A stretch of 64,000 nt of DNA, from NCBI GenBank assembly GCA_012735575.1, contig JAAYGY010000093.1:41406-105405 (forward strand). Reading direction: 5' to 3'. This document shows, in pieces, positions 19,237-29,123 of the stretch. Below the pieces are notes generated by a model. The model had not been told where the DNA came from. It was given only the letters and a program-made list of their open reading frames with translations, and made no database searches. Position 1 is the first letter of the stretch; every line of letters begins with the position of its first letter. Both the position numbers and the translations under genes were made by a program. Source of the DNA: Clostridiales bacterium (GTDB lineage Bacteria; Bacillota; Clostridia; Caldicoprobacterales; UBA3941).

Positions 19237-19721
19237 CTAACTTTGCCAAATATTTTTTCCTTATGCTTTTCTAATACTAATATCAGTGGATAACCTAATC
19301 CATAGCAGGCTATAAGCTGTCCTGCCGTTACTGTTCCCACACTAGGCCAGTATGGCAGTCCGTATATCCTATATAAGACCCATCCAATAACAAACCCGTT
19401 AACAACCACTGGTGGCAGGGGAACCAACCATGGTTTTCTCATCTTTCGAGATAGTATTGCGGCTACTAAAGTAGCTAAGCTTCCAAAAATTATGTCGATT
19501 AGGCCGCCGCCTCCAAAAATATTAGAAACAATACAGCCTACAAACAGTCCAGGTACTGCTGCAGGTGTAAAGTATGGCAGGATAGTCAAAGCTTCCGATA
19601 CCCTTACTTGAATCTGTCCATAGCTAATAGGCGCTAAAATAATCGTTATAACAGCATAAACAGCTGCAAGGATGGCAGCTTCTACAATAAATCTTGTTCT
19701 TTTGTCCATGTTAAAATCCAT
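19233..19721 (-). CDS. queT: QueT-family transporter (queuosine precursor ECF S component)
   Basis: A 162-residue membrane protein with five or six hydrophobic segments and the QueT signatures ISYGQIQVRVSEALTILPYF and a glycine-rich FVGCIVSNIFGGGG. QueT proteins are S components of energy-coupling-factor transporters for queuosine precursors; the ECF A, A' and T subunits are not here. The ATG at 19719-19721 follows AAGGAAAAGGTGA; a longer reading from 19793 would run through the terminator hairpin and is rejected. I see no preQ1 riboswitch in the 123-bp gap after ileS. Confidence 0.85.
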   Translation of the reverse strand: MDFNMDKRTRFIVEAAILAAVYAVITIILAPISYGQIQVRVSEALTILPYFTPAAVPGLFVGCIVSNIFGGGGLIDIIFGSLATLVAAILSRKMRKPWLVPLPPVVVNGFVIGWVLYRIYGLPYWPSVGTVTAGQLIACYGLGYPLILVLEKHKEKIFGKVS

Positions 19722-19748
19722 TATATCACCTTTTCCTTTAGAAATTAA

Positions 19749-19784
19749 AATACCCTGGAGAACACAAAATATCCCCAGGGTATT
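19749..19784 (-). terminator. Hairpin between ileS and queT
   Basis: A 10-bp stem (19749-19758 with 19775-19784) with a 16-nt loop that can pair further, followed on the minus strand by a T-rich stretch. It lies 61 bp past the ileS stop and just before queT. It may terminate ileS or attenuate queT; I could not fit it to a preQ1 aptamer. Confidence 0.6.
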
Positions 19785-19844
19785 GGTCTCCATAGTTTTG
19801 TTTATAGACAGGATGGTTTCGAACTGTCTTATTTAGTTTTCTGC

Positions 19845-22800
19845 TTAAACTCTTTCTATCATGATACCCGTATCATGATCGTTTATGTCAAACCTCTCCA
19901 TTGAGGAGTCTGACACACTTTCAATGCTTACCGCCAAAGTCTCATTCTTGACGTAATCCTCATAGCTTTGTAGTGCCTTTGTAATCTCTTCATCTCCATC
20001 GAAGTATATACGGATATTGTCTGTCACCTCGTAGTCATTATTCTTTCTCATTTGCTGAATCTTGGAGATAAATTCTCTTGCATATCCTTCATCCCTAAGT
20101 TCAGGGGTTATGGTGGTATCTAAGATTACAAAGACGTTATTCTCCATAATTACATTAAAGCCTTCTTTTGCTGCTATGGTTATCAGTACATTATCACTAT
20201 TTATTTCAAAGGGCTCTCCGTCCAGGTCAATGGTATAGCTTTGTCCTGCTTCCAACATTGGGGCAACCACTGATGCATCAAGCTGTGCTAAAGCTTTCTG
20301 GAAAGCCTTAAGCTTTGATCCAAGGACAGGTCCTAATACCCTAAAGTTTGGCTTAATGGTAAAGTCCATATACTGGTTCAAATCTTTGGCAAACACTACT
20401 TCTTTGATATTCAGCTCCTCCTTGATTAAGGGTACTAGATCCCATATCAAATCCTCGTATTTACCATCAACATAGATTTTTTGTAAGGGTTGACGCACCT
20501 TGATGCGGGCTGACTCTCTAGCAGCACGACCTAAGGTCACCATGCTCCTTACCAGATCCATTCGCTCTTCTACTTTCTCATCTACAAGCTCCAGATCCGC
20601 CTTAGGATAATAGCTAAGATGCACTGACAGCTCACCTGTTAAATTCTTATATATCTCTTCAGAAATAAAGGGAGCAAAAGGTGCTATCAACTGGGATAGT
20701 CCTACCAGAACTTCATAGGTGGTATTGTATACAGCCTTTTTATCCTGTGTCAGCTCTGGATCCCAGAACCTTCTTCTGGAGCGTCGGATATACCAGTTGG
20801 ACAGATCTTCATTGGCAAAATCCTGAATTCTTCTTACAGCCCTGGTCAGATCATAGGCTTCCATATCCTCTTCTACAGCTTTCTTCAAGTTATTATATTT
20901 GGATAGGATCCATCTATCCAGTTCTGCTCGATCCTTGTAATCCACAAAGAATTCCTTGGGATCTAGATTGTCGGTGTTGGCATACAGGGTAAAGAAATTG
21001 TATACGTTCTTTATGGTAACAAAGAACTTGCTAACAACCTCTTTAAGTCCGTCCATATCAAAGCGGGTAGGTGTCCAGGGTGGTGATACATGTATTAGAT
21101 ACCATCTTAGGGCATCGGCACCATACTGGTCAAACAGCTCAAAGGGATCGACGGTATTGCCTCTGGATTTGGACATCTTTTTGCCCTCTTTATCCAGAAT
21201 CAAATCGTTTACCAATACCCTCTTGTAAGGGGATACTCCCTTAACAAAGGTTGATATAGCCATGAGTGAATAGAACCATCCCCTGGTCTGGTCTATACCC
21301 TCGCATATAAAGTCAGCTGGGAAAAGATCATCAAAGATTGCCTTATTTTCAAAGGGATAATGATGCTGAGCAAAGGGCATGGAACCGCTATCAAACCAAC
21401 AGTCGATTACGTCCTTAACCCTGGTCATAGTGCCACCGCATTTTGGACATTCTAAATGAACCTCGTCAACATAGGGCCTATGAAGTTCAATGCTTTCATC
21501 TATATCTTCAATTGCCCGCTCAACCAGTTCCTTTCGGGACCCAATACTCTCATCATGACCACATTCACATCTCCAGATATTAAGAGGTGTGCCCCAATAC
21601 CTGCTTCGGGAGATGGCCCAGTCATTAAGGTTTTCCAGCCAATTGCCAAACCTTTTCTCACCCACGAAAGGAGGATACCATTCTACCTGATTATTATTTT
21701 CTATTAGCTTATCTTTAAGCCTGGTCATCTCAATATACCAACTGGGCTTTGCATAATAAAGCAGTGGTGTATTACATCTCCAGCAATGGGGGTAGTTATG
21801 GGTTACTTTTTGTTTTCTAAAAAGTTTGCCTTCCTCAGCCAGCCATTTTATTATTTCTGGATCAGCATCCATTACAAAGGTCCCCTTCCAGGGAGTCTCG
21901 AAATACTTTCCATCCTCATCTACCGGCTGCAATACTGGCAGATTATATCTCATACCTGTATCATAGTCATCCTCACCAAAGGCAGGAGCGGTATGAACTA
22001 TACCAGTACCATCTTCAACGGTTACATAGTCGGCAAGGGTTACTATAAAGGCCTTCTTGCCTTCGGGGACACTGACAAAGGGCATAAGCTGTTCATATTC
22101 CACATATTCCAGTTCTTTACCCTTCATCTCTTCTATTACCTCATAATCCTCACCTACTACCTTGGGTGCCAAATGTTTTTCTACATAGTATACCTCATCT
22201 TTATATCTAATCTTTAGATAGGTCTCCTCCGGATTGACGGTAAGGGCAACGTTAGAGGCCAGGGTCCATGGAGTAGTGGTCCATACCAGAAAGTACTCAT
22301 CAGCATCCTTTCGTTTAAACTTTACATATACAGTATCAGTTTTTATCTCCTTATATCCTTGAGCAACCTCATGGGATGCCAGTCCAGTACCACAGCGAGA
22401 ACAATAAGGCAGTATCTTGTGTCCTTCATAGATATATCCTTCTTTGAAGAACTTGTCTAATATCCACCATTCTGTTTCTATATAATCGTTATCAAGAGTT
22501 ATATAGGGATTATCAAGATCAATCTCATATCCCATTCTCTTGGTCATTTCCCGCCATTGTTTTTCATAAGTAAACACGGATTCACGGCACTTTTGATTAA
22601 ACTTTTCTATACCGTATTCTTCGATTTCATGTTTGTTTTTTAAGCCTAATTGCTTTTCTACCTCGATTTCTACAGGCAGACCGTGGGTATCCCAACCAGC
22701 TTTTCTTTTGACCTGATGGCCGGTCATGGTTTTATATCTACACACTATATCTTTTAAAGTCCTGGAGATAACGTGATGAATACCGGGACGACCATTAGCT

Positions 22801-22949
22801 GTCGGAGGACCTTCATAAAAGATAAAGGGTTTTTGTCCTTCTCTGCTGTCTATACTTTTTTGAAGAATATCAATTTCTTCCCAAAATTCCGCAATCTTCT
22901 GCTCGTTTTCACTAACAGACAAGTTGGACAAGGGGTTGAACACTCCCAT
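19845..22949 (-). CDS. ileS: Isoleucyl-tRNA synthetase (IleS2 type)
   Basis: A 1034-residue class I synthetase. The HIGH-like motif appears as GRPGIHHVISRT near residue 52 and KMSKS as EGKKMSKSRGNTVDP near residue 600. The editing domain (CP1) is marked by LVWTTTPWTLASNVALTVNP, and the anticodon/junction region and long C-terminus follow. Length and motif variants fit the eukaryote-like IleS2 group, which as a group tends to resist mupirocin. The C-terminus lacks the Cys4 zinc pattern of IleS1. The gene is preceded by a T-box leader and strong promoter, and queT follows. Confidence 0.95.
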   Translation of the reverse strand: MGVFNPLSNLSVSENEQKIAEFWEEIDILQKSIDSREGQKPFIFYEGPPTANGRPGIHHVISRTLKDIVCRYKTMTGHQVKRKAGWDTHGLPVEIEVEKQLGLKNKHEIEEYGIEKFNQKCRESVFTYEKQWREMTKRMGYEIDLDNPYITLDNDYIETEWWILDKFFKEGYIYEGHKILPYCSRCGTGLASHEVAQGYKEIKTDTVYVKFKRKDADEYFLVWTTTPWTLASNVALTVNPEETYLKIRYKDEVYYVEKHLAPKVVGEDYEVIEEMKGKELEYVEYEQLMPFVSVPEGKKAFIVTLADYVTVEDGTGIVHTAPAFGEDDYDTGMRYNLPVLQPVDEDGKYFETPWKGTFVMDADPEIIKWLAEEGKLFRKQKVTHNYPHCWRCNTPLLYYAKPSWYIEMTRLKDKLIENNNQVEWYPPFVGEKRFGNWLENLNDWAISRSRYWGTPLNIWRCECGHDESIGSRKELVERAIEDIDESIELHRPYVDEVHLECPKCGGTMTRVKDVIDCWFDSGSMPFAQHHYPFENKAIFDDLFPADFICEGIDQTRGWFYSLMAISTFVKGVSPYKRVLVNDLILDKEGKKMSKSRGNTVDPFELFDQYGADALRWYLIHVSPPWTPTRFDMDGLKEVVSKFFVTIKNVYNFFTLYANTDNLDPKEFFVDYKDRAELDRWILSKYNNLKKAVEEDMEAYDLTRAVRRIQDFANEDLSNWYIRRSRRRFWDPELTQDKKAVYNTTYEVLVGLSQLIAPFAPFISEEIYKNLTGELSVHLSYYPKADLELVDEKVEERMDLVRSMVTLGRAARESARIKVRQPLQKIYVDGKYEDLIWDLVPLIKEELNIKEVVFAKDLNQYMDFTIKPNFRVLGPVLGSKLKAFQKALAQLDASVVAPMLEAGQSYTIDLDGEPFEINSDNVLITIAAKEGFNVIMENNVFVILDTTITPELRDEGYAREFISKIQQMRKNNDYEVTDNIRIYFDGDEEITKALQSYEDYVKNETLAVSIESVSDSSMERFDINDHDTGIMIERV

Positions 22950-23001
22950 AATTCATCTTCCTTTCTATCTATATTTTTCCACTAATTTATTCATATAAAA
23001 C

Positions 23002-23282
23002 AAAAAAACCTGAGTTAAAAACTCAGGGACGACAATGCCGTGTTACCACCCAGCTTATAGGCATAACTAATAAAGGTATGCCTATCGCTCATTTTGGTTT
23101 AACGCACCTCTGCGTGATATCCTACTTGCTTAACCTTGTGGGTTCAGATATCCGGCTCCTGGGTGATCTTCATAAAGGGTTTTGTGATAATCTCTCACCA
23201 AACGATTATCTCTCTGAAACAAAAGCTCCTTTACTACTGTCCCATTCATAGCCTTTAATATAAAGCTCACAAATATCCAGTA
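23002..23282 (-). promoter_or_regulatory. T-box leader controlling ileS
   Basis: The minus-strand leader contains, in order, an AGAGAG/GGTGAGA stem-I element near 23190-23220, a candidate Ile specifier ATC at 23147-23149 in the context GGATATCTGAAC, the T-box sequence GGGTGGTAACACGGC (23037-23051), and a terminator stem (23009-23016 with 23020-23027) followed by seven T. Uncharged tRNA-Ile binding is expected to favour the antiterminator. An ORF that overlaps this region is not a gene. Confidence 0.92.
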
Positions 23283-23288
23283 TGTTTC

Positions 23289-23318
23289 ATAATACTCCAA
23301 AAACCATGGTTTTGTCAA
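23289..23318 (-). promoter_or_regulatory. Promoter of the ileS T-box transcript
   Basis: On the minus strand there is TTGACA (23313-23318), an 18-bp spacer and TATTAT (23289-23294). It lies immediately before the T-box stem I, as expected for a vegetative sigma-A promoter. Confidence 0.8.
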
Positions 23319-23499
23319 GTATAAATTTTAACATCCTTTTTTGTACATACTAATATAAGAAGTTAACCTGTTGTCTTCTACCGGCAGGAGGACTGTTTGG
23401 AAGCGGTAGGTTTTTCAAAGCCACGGCTCAATAGTACATTATTGGGATGAACTAGTATAACAGATTAACTAAGTTTTTATAACAGAGGAGGAAAAAACA

Positions 23500-24531
23500 A
23501 TGCAAAAGATAAGATTGGGAATTATAGGTACTGGTATGGCATGGGAACGCCTTCACTGGCCTGCCATCCAGGAGTTAGGGGACAAGTACCAGGTTGTAGC
23601 AGTGTGCAACCGTACCAAAGAGGATGCGGTGAATTTTGCCAACAGTATTAACCTAGGTATAGAAAATGTTTATCAGGATTATAGGGAAATGCTCAAAAGG
23701 GATGATTTGGATGCTGTGGATGTCCTAGTACCTATACAGGATAATTTTGAGATAGCAGAGGCAGTTATTGAGTCTGGCAAAAATCTAATTGCTGAAAAAC
23801 CGCTGGCAGCTACTTTAGAAGGTGCTCAAAAACTAGTAGAGCTGTCTCGCAATAAACCAGTTAAGGTAATGGTGGCTGAAAATTACAGATATAACGAAGA
23901 AAACAATATTATCAAAGATATTATAAGCCGAGGAAGAATTGGAAATGTCATATACTTCATACAGAATAATATGGTAGATTTTAAAGAAGAAATGAAAGGC
24001 AATACCTTTGCAGCTACAGAATGGCGTCAATACCCTAATTATAGGGGTGGTACCTTCTTAGATGCTGGCATACATGATATAGCTGCTCTACGCCATATTT
24101 TCGGTGCAGTTGAATGCGTATGTGCATTGGGTCAACCTCAACAGGAGGATTTTAGCCCCTATAAATCTATCAATGCCCAGATACTCTTCAAAAGCGGGGT
24201 AATTGGCCAATATAACTATACCAGCCATGCCAAGGAACTTCAAAAACCTATGGTGGGCTTTAGGGTTTATGGTACCCAGGGAGAGATATATCTTGAAGAA
24301 AAGAATAGCGGTACCATACATGTAAACTATACCGATGGAAACAGTGAACAAATAAGCTATACGCCTGGCAGAGGTTATTATAACGAATTAATGAACTTTT
24401 ATGAGGCACTAACGGGTAATCAACAGATACTGTCTACACCAGAAAAAGGTTATGGAGATCTTAAGATGGTATTTGATATTATCTCATCTATAGAAACCAG
24501 ACAACCTGTCCAGGTGGATATGGTTCACTAA
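23500..24531 (+). CDS. Gfo/Idh/MocA-family oxidoreductase
   Basis: A 343-residue NAD(P)-dependent sugar or polyol dehydrogenase-like protein. It opens with the Rossmann motif GIIGTGMAWERLHWPAI, has the EKPLAATLEGAQKL motif near residue 97 (the Lys is the usual catalytic residue) and the second-domain sequence GGTFLDAGIHDIAALRHIFG, which carries the His/Asp pair. The substrate is unknown. An AGAGGAGG site precedes the ATG by 9 nt. The 181-bp upstream region holds a CTACCG/CGGTAG inverted repeat (23378-23409) followed by TTTTT, a possible attenuator. It is transcribed away from ileS. Confidence 0.88.
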   Translation: MQKIRLGIIGTGMAWERLHWPAIQELGDKYQVVAVCNRTKEDAVNFANSINLGIENVYQDYREMLKRDDLDAVDVLVPIQDNFEIAEAVIESGKNLIAEKPLAATLEGAQKLVELSRNKPVKVMVAENYRYNEENNIIKDIISRGRIGNVIYFIQNNMVDFKEEMKGNTFAATEWRQYPNYRGGTFLDAGIHDIAALRHIFGAVECVCALGQPQQEDFSPYKSINAQILFKSGVIGQYNYTSHAKELQKPMVGFRVYGTQGEIYLEEKNSGTIHVNYTDGNSEQISYTPGRGYYNELMNFYEALTGNQQILSTPEKGYGDLKMVFDIISSIETRQPVQVDMVH

Positions 24532-24587
24532 TCAAAAGCAATATTTATACGGTCACATCCTTTTTCCCTTAAGAATACTATGATGAT

Positions 24588-25946
24588 ATGGTGTATAAAA
24601 AGGGGGTAAGGAAGTTGATCAATAAAGCTTTACTGCAGCGGTGGAGGGATAAGGTGGTGGGTCTGGATACCAAAGTGCCTCTTGGCAATGGAATGATGGC
24701 TACCTCAATTAATTTTGATAATGCTGCCACCACTCCACCCTTTAAAGCAGTAATAAAAAATATATGTAATTTTGCGCCCTGGTACTCATCCATCCACCGA
24801 GGAGCAGGATATAAATCTCAGCTATCATCCAATATCTACGAAATGGCCAGATACAAAGTATCCTCCTTTGTAAAAGCCAACCCTTCAGTTCACGACATAA
24901 TTTTTGTAAAAAATACTACAGAAGCCATTAACAAGGTTGCCTACAGGCTATGGGATGCAAACAATAAAAAGGTAATTCTATGCTCCGATATGGAACATCA
25001 TTCCAATGACCTGCCTTGGCGGGATAAATACCATGTAGATTATATATGCATAGATAATAAGGGTAGGCTTATGTTAAATGATTTAGAAGACAAGCTGCAA
25101 AAATATGGAGATAAAGTGGTCCTTGTAACTATTGCCGGTGCTTCCAATGTAACAGGGCATATAAATCCTATACATAAAATTGCCAGAATAGCCCATAGAT
25201 ATGGTGCTAAGTTATTAGTTGATGGTGCACAGTTAGTGCCCCATGCCTCTGTGGATATGAAACCCTTTTATTCACCTGAGCACATAGACTTTTTAACCTT
25301 CTCAGGCCATAAAATGTATGCACCCTTTGGTATAGGTATTCTCATAGGTCCTAAAGAAATTTTTAAGGAAGGAGCACCAGAATTTACAGGTGGTGGCACA
25401 GTTAAAGCCGTTACCCATGACTTTGTCTGCTGGGCAGATTCACCCAACAAAGAAGAAGCTGGAACTCCAAATCTCATGGGAGTAATAGCCTTATCCACTG
25501 CAATAGATATTTTAACAGCCATAGGTATGGATAATATAGAAGTTTATGAAAGAGCTTTGATAAGATATGCCATAAGAAGGCTAGCCCCCATACCAAATAT
25601 ACAATTATATGGTGATATTGAAAATATAGATAATCGTGTCGCTATTATTAGTTTTAATATTAAGGATCTACCCCATGGTTTGATTGCTAGCGCCCTATCT
25701 TATGAATCAGCTATATCTGTCCGCAGCGGTTGTTTTTGCGCCCATCCCTATATTCAAAAACTTTTAGGTCTGTCTCCTGAAGACATCCAAAAACAGATTA
25801 AAACTATTAAATCCCCTTATGCTGGTATGGTTAGGGTTAGTTTTGGCCTGTACAATACTAAAGAAGAGATTGACATTCTAGTAGACAAACTTTGGGAGAT
25901 TGCCCTAAACCCAGATAGGTATAAGGACAAATACAGACCAATATAG
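24588..25946 (+). CDS. Class V aminotransferase-fold PLP enzyme (cysteine desulfurase-like)
   Basis: A 452-residue protein resembling the SufS/CsdA group. It has FDNAATTPPFKAV near residue 45, VKNTTEAINKVAYRL, DMEHHSNDLPW, VDGAQLVPH (PLP Asp/Gln), the PLP lysine in FLTFSGHKMYAPFGIG, and the catalytic-loop cysteine in VRSGCFCAHPY. It may be a cysteine desulfurase or a related lyase; no sufU or iscU is adjacent. The ATG at 24588 has no visible ribosome site, whereas a TTG at 24615 has AGGGGG 9 nt upstream, so the real start may be nine residues downstream. A DsrE-like gene follows 67 bp later. Confidence 0.82.
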   Translation: MVYKKGVRKLINKALLQRWRDKVVGLDTKVPLGNGMMATSINFDNAATTPPFKAVIKNICNFAPWYSSIHRGAGYKSQLSSNIYEMARYKVSSFVKANPSVHDIIFVKNTTEAINKVAYRLWDANNKKVILCSDMEHHSNDLPWRDKYHVDYICIDNKGRLMLNDLEDKLQKYGDKVVLVTIAGASNVTGHINPIHKIARIAHRYGAKLLVDGAQLVPHASVDMKPFYSPEHIDFLTFSGHKMYAPFGIGILIGPKEIFKEGAPEFTGGGTVKAVTHDFVCWADSPNKEEAGTPNLMGVIALSTAIDILTAIGMDNIEVYERALIRYAIRRLAPIPNIQLYGDIENIDNRVAIISFNIKDLPHGLIASALSYESAISVRSGCFCAHPYIQKLLGLSPEDIQKQIKTIKSPYAGMVRVSFGLYNTKEEIDILVDKLWEIALNPDRYKDKYRPI

Positions 25947-26013
25947 CAAACAGTCCTTTTTCATACTTTTCTGCTTTTGGGATAAGATATCAACAAAGGA
26001 GGAAATATAAATT

Positions 26014-26490
26014 ATGAACCATAGAATAAATTTACTAATGTTTAGCGGTGACTATGATAAGGCTTTAGCCGGCTTTATTCTTGCAAATAGTGCAAAGGAT
26101 ATAGGTTTAGATGTTACTATGTTCTTTGCTTTTTGGGGGTTGTTTTTAATGAGACAACCCGACAAAACCGTGGAAAACGATAAAACCTTCTATGAGAAAA
26201 TATTTGGCAGCGTCACTCCTGATAATCCAGAAACCCTGCCCCTATCAAAGATGAATATGGGTGGTCTGGGTAAACAGATGCTTATTAATATGATGAAAGA
26301 TAAAAATGCTCCCCGGTTGATAGATCTTATCCAGGAAGCAAGAGAAAATAAAATTACATTCTTTGGATGCAAGCTTTCTATGGATATAATGGGACTTAAA
26401 AAGGAAGAACTTATCCCAGAGCTGCAAGTAGTCACAGCCCAGGATTACTTGCGAGACGCCATTAGCTCTAACTTGCAATTATTTATATAA
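26014..26490 (+). CDS. DsrE/DsrF/DrsH-like (DsrE2) family protein
   Basis: A 158-residue protein with the DsrE-like alpha/beta start INLLMFSGDYDKALAGFILAN and the FFAFWGLFLMRQP segment typical of the DsrE2/YrkE type, plus the late ENKITFFGCKLSMDIMGL with a cysteine that could carry a persulfide. Related proteins are sulfurtransferases. Its place just after a cysteine-desulfurase-like gene suggests that the two relay sulfur, but this is inference. An AAAGGAGG site precedes the ATG by 11 nt. The last 8 bp overlap the convergent AEC transporter gene. Confidence 0.8.
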   Translation: MNHRINLLMFSGDYDKALAGFILANSAKDIGLDVTMFFAFWGLFLMRQPDKTVENDKTFYEKIFGSVTPDNPETLPLSKMNMGGLGKQMLINMMKDKNAPRLIDLIQEARENKITFFGCKLSMDIMGLKKEELIPELQVVTAQDYLRDAISSNLQLFI

Positions 26491-27391
26491 GCATCATAAT
26501 AAGTGGAATTGTCACTATAGATAAAATTGTGGATAGTGCCACGCAACGGGAGGCTAATATGGAGTTGGCCTCATATTTTTCTGCAAATATCACTGTATTA
26601 GCTGCCGCAGGCATAGCTACTAATACCACACAAACTCTAAGTAGTTCCCTGTCTAATCCTGTCAATGATAAAGCTAAAATGGTTATTAAGGGAATTACAA
26701 TAAGTCTTAGTGCAGTCCCATAATACACCTCAAACCCTGTGAAAATATCCTTTAAATTAGTATCAGCCAATAGTGCGCCAACTATAAGCATGGATAGGGG
26801 TGCTGTCATGCTTCCTACCATATCCAATGTCTGCAGTATAGGTTTTGGCAGCTCTATGGAAAAAATAAAAATAAACATTCCAATTATCACTGATACAATA
26901 CCAGGGTTTATCATAGCCTTTATAACAGAGGTTTGCTCACGTCCTTTGCTAAAAAGCATCACTCCATAAGTCCAAATAAAGGCATTGAATACAGCTACAT
27001 AAATAGAACCATAAAAAACTCCAGTTTTTCCGAACAAACTCTCCAAAACTGGGAATCCCATAAAGCCACAATTTGAAAAGATCAGGATAAATTTCAGTAC
27101 ACTCTGTTTCTCGTAAGGATATTTGCGAAATAACAAATTACCTAAAAAAATGGAAAAAGAGTGGATGACCACCGAGAAAGCTAAAACTATCCCTGCATTT
27201 ACCAACATATCCGACGAATATTTAAAATTAAAGGATGCTACTACTAAAAAAGGCGAAGTAATATATAAAAGTAACTCAGATAATTTTTTTCTTGCATGAT
27301 CATCAATTATATTCCGCTTTGCTGCTATCATACCTACTATCATTATAAGAAAAAGTACCATTACCTGCCCTACTACTGGATTGTTTTCCAA
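26483..27391 (-). CDS. AEC-family transporter
   Basis: A 302-residue, roughly ten-segment membrane protein of the auxin efflux carrier family. Family marks are the N-terminal MIVGMIAAKRNIIDDHARKK, FILIFSNCGFMGFPVLESLFG in the middle, and a C-terminal VCVVLVAMPAAANTVIFAEKY. Bacterial members export or exchange organic acids or amino acids; the substrate cannot be told from sequence. The start is TTG with a GAGGAG site. It follows the asnS terminator, so it is probably transcribed separately. Confidence 0.85.
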   Translation of the reverse strand: MENNPVVGQVMVLFLIMIVGMIAAKRNIIDDHARKKLSELLLYITSPFLVVASFNFKYSSDMLVNAGIVLAFSVVIHSFSIFLGNLLFRKYPYEKQSVLKFILIFSNCGFMGFPVLESLFGKTGVFYGSIYVAVFNAFIWTYGVMLFSKGREQTSVIKAMINPGIVSVIIGMFIFIFSIELPKPILQTLDMVGSMTAPLSMLIVGALLADTNLKDIFTGFEVYYGTALRLIVIPLITILALSLTGLDRELLRVCVVLVAMPAAANTVIFAEKYEANSILASRCVALSTILSIVTIPLIMMLI

Positions 27392-27452
27392 TTCTATATC
27401 TCCTCATCTAACTATAATTGTTATATGTTTCTTTTTTTATATCCATATACAA

Positions 27453-27483
27453 GGAAAAATGGATTATTTCAAATCCATTTTCC
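27453..27483 (-). terminator. Terminator of asnS
   Basis: A 12-bp stem with one bulge (27453-27465 with 27472-27483) carrying TTTTT at its distal side on the minus strand. It lies 49 bp past the asnS stop codon and before the AEC gene. Confidence 0.7.
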
Positions 27484-27531
27484 CTTTAATCTTTTCATTT
27501 ATTAGTATATAACTGCCCAAAATCTTGCAAT

Positions 27532-28923
27532 TTAAAACTCAGCTGATCCTACGGTTCTGGGGAATGGAATGACATCCCGGATGTTAGACATTCCTGTCAT
27601 ATACATAATAGCTCTTTCAAATCCTAAGCCATATCCGGCATGTTTGGTGCCTCCATATTTCCTGAGTTCTAGATACCACCAGTAATCTTCTTTAGCCATT
27701 CCCATCTCATCCATACGTTTTTCCAGTATATCTAGTCGCTCCTCTCTTTGGCTGCCACCAATGATTTCACCAACACCAGGAACCAATAGATCCATGGCCG
27801 CTACTGTCTTACCGTCATCATTTAACCTCATATAAAAAGCCTTTATATCCTTAGGATAATCCGTTACAAAGACCGGCTTTTTAAATACCTTTTCCGATAG
27901 ATATCTTTCATGCTCGGTCTGAAGGTCGCATCCCCACTCAACAGGATATTCAAACTCATGGCCTGATTTTTGTAGGATATCAATAGCATCTGTATAAGTA
28001 ATCCTTCCAAATTCTGAATTTACTATTAAATTCAGCCTATCTAAAAGCCCTTTTTCAATAAAGTTATTGAAAAACTCCATCTCCTCAGGTGCATTTTCTA
28101 GTACATAGGAGATAATGTATTTTAGCATTTCTTCTGCTAAAACCATATTGTCCTCTAAATCTGCAAAGGCCATCTCAGGCTCCAGCATCCAAAACTCTGC
28201 AGCATGCCTTGCAGTATGAGAGTTTTCTGCCCTAAAGGTAGGTCCAAAGGTATATATTTTTCTAAAGGCATGGGCAAAGGCTTCTCCCTCCAGCTGTCCA
28301 CTTACTGTAAGGTTAACTTCTTTACCAAAGAAGTCATGGGAATGATCCACCTTACCTGACTCATCTAATACCAGGTTATTTAAATCTAAAGTAGTTACCC
28401 TAAACATCTCCCCTGCCCCTTCAGCATCGCTGCCAGTAATAATAGGGGTGTGGACATAGACGAAATTTCTCTCATTAAAGAACTTATGAATAGCATAAGC
28501 AGCTAGTGAACGTATCCTAAATACTGCTGAGAAGGTGTTGCTTCTAGCCCTTAAGTGAGCAATTTCCCTCAAAAACTCAAAGGAATGTCTCTTTTTCTGC
28601 AAAGGATAATCTGGAGTAGAACTGCCCTCCAGCACTATTTTTGTAGCCTTTACTTCAAAGGGCTGCTTGGCCTCTGGAGTAAGGACCAGTTTTCCTTCTA
28701 CCCTGATGGCGGATCCTACGTTAAACTTAGATACTTCTTTAAAGTTGTCCAAATTGTCTTCATATACTATCTGAATATTTTTAAAGAAACTTCCATCATT
28801 TAACTCAATAAATCCAAATCTTTTTGATGCCCTTACTGTTCTAACCCAGCCGGCAAGAGAAACCATTTTGTCCTTAAATTTTTCAGTATCTCTGTATATC
28901 TCTTTAACCAGTGTCATACTCAT
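27532..28923 (-). CDS. asnS: Asparaginyl-tRNA synthetase
   Basis: A 463-residue class IIb synthetase. The N-terminal OB anticodon-binding domain (residues 15-105, [21 protein letters not shown]) is followed by the catalytic core with motif 2 [21 protein letters not shown] and motif 3 [16 protein letters not shown] near the C-terminus. The AERS Asn-type loop and the length are normal. The start follows AGGAGG at ideal spacing. It can charge tRNA-Asn directly; asparagine can be supplied by asnA, found 1.9 kb away. No T-box is visible in its upstream region. Confidence 0.95.
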   Translation of the reverse strand: MSMTLVKEIYRDTEKFKDKMVSLAGWVRTVRASKRFGFIELNDGSFFKNIQIVYEDNLDNFKEVSKFNVGSAIRVEGKLVLTPEAKQPFEVKATKIVLEGSSTPDYPLQKKRHSFEFLREIAHLRARSNTFSAVFRIRSLAAYAIHKFFNERNFVYVHTPIITGSDAEGAGEMFRVTTLDLNNLVLDESGKVDHSHDFFGKEVNLTVSGQLEGEAFAHAFRKIYTFGPTFRAENSHTARHAAEFWMLEPEMAFADLEDNMVLAEEMLKYIISYVLENAPEEMEFFNNFIEKGLLDRLNLIVNSEFGRITYTDAIDILQKSGHEFEYPVEWGCDLQTEHERYLSEKVFKKPVFVTDYPKDIKAFYMRLNDDGKTVAAMDLLVPGVGEIIGGSQREERLDILEKRMDEMGMAKEDYWWYLELRKYGGTKHAGYGLGFERAIMYMTGMSNIRDVIPFPRTVGSAEF

Positions 28924-29019
28924 TAAATTTCCTCCTTATTTAACACCTTCCAAATTTATGTAAATTACAATCAAGATTCAAAAACTTTCATTTATCAGAC
29001 TATAATCCTATTCCTACAT

Positions 29020-29048
29020 ATCTTAACAAAAAGCCATCACTTTGTCTA
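29020..29048 (-). promoter_or_regulatory. Candidate asnS promoter
   Basis: Minus-strand TAGACA (29043-29048) and TAAGAT (29020-29025) with a 17-bp spacer, about 97 bp before the asnS start. The -10 box is a 4/6 match. Confidence 0.45.
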
Positions 29049-29123
29049 CTTTTTACATGCAAAATCTCATATAATATATGATAATACCTGTTATGCTAGC
29101 TCATTAACCACGACTATTATGTA

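Noticed and set aside
19722..19793. Longer N-terminus for queT
   Set aside because: The extra codons run through a terminator hairpin, and an excellent ribosome site precedes the ATG at 19719-19721.
19740..19844. preQ1 riboswitch before queT
   Set aside because: The only strong structure is a simple hairpin with a T-rich tail; I could not place a preQ1-I, -II or -III consensus.
23130..23318. A 62-codon minus-strand ORF upstream of ileS
   Set aside because: It overlaps the promoter and T-box leader; the RNA signals (T-box sequence, specifier, terminator) explain the region better and the protein resembles nothing.
28924..29123. T-box before asnS
   Set aside because: There is no GGGTGG-type T-box sequence or terminator close to the asnS start.
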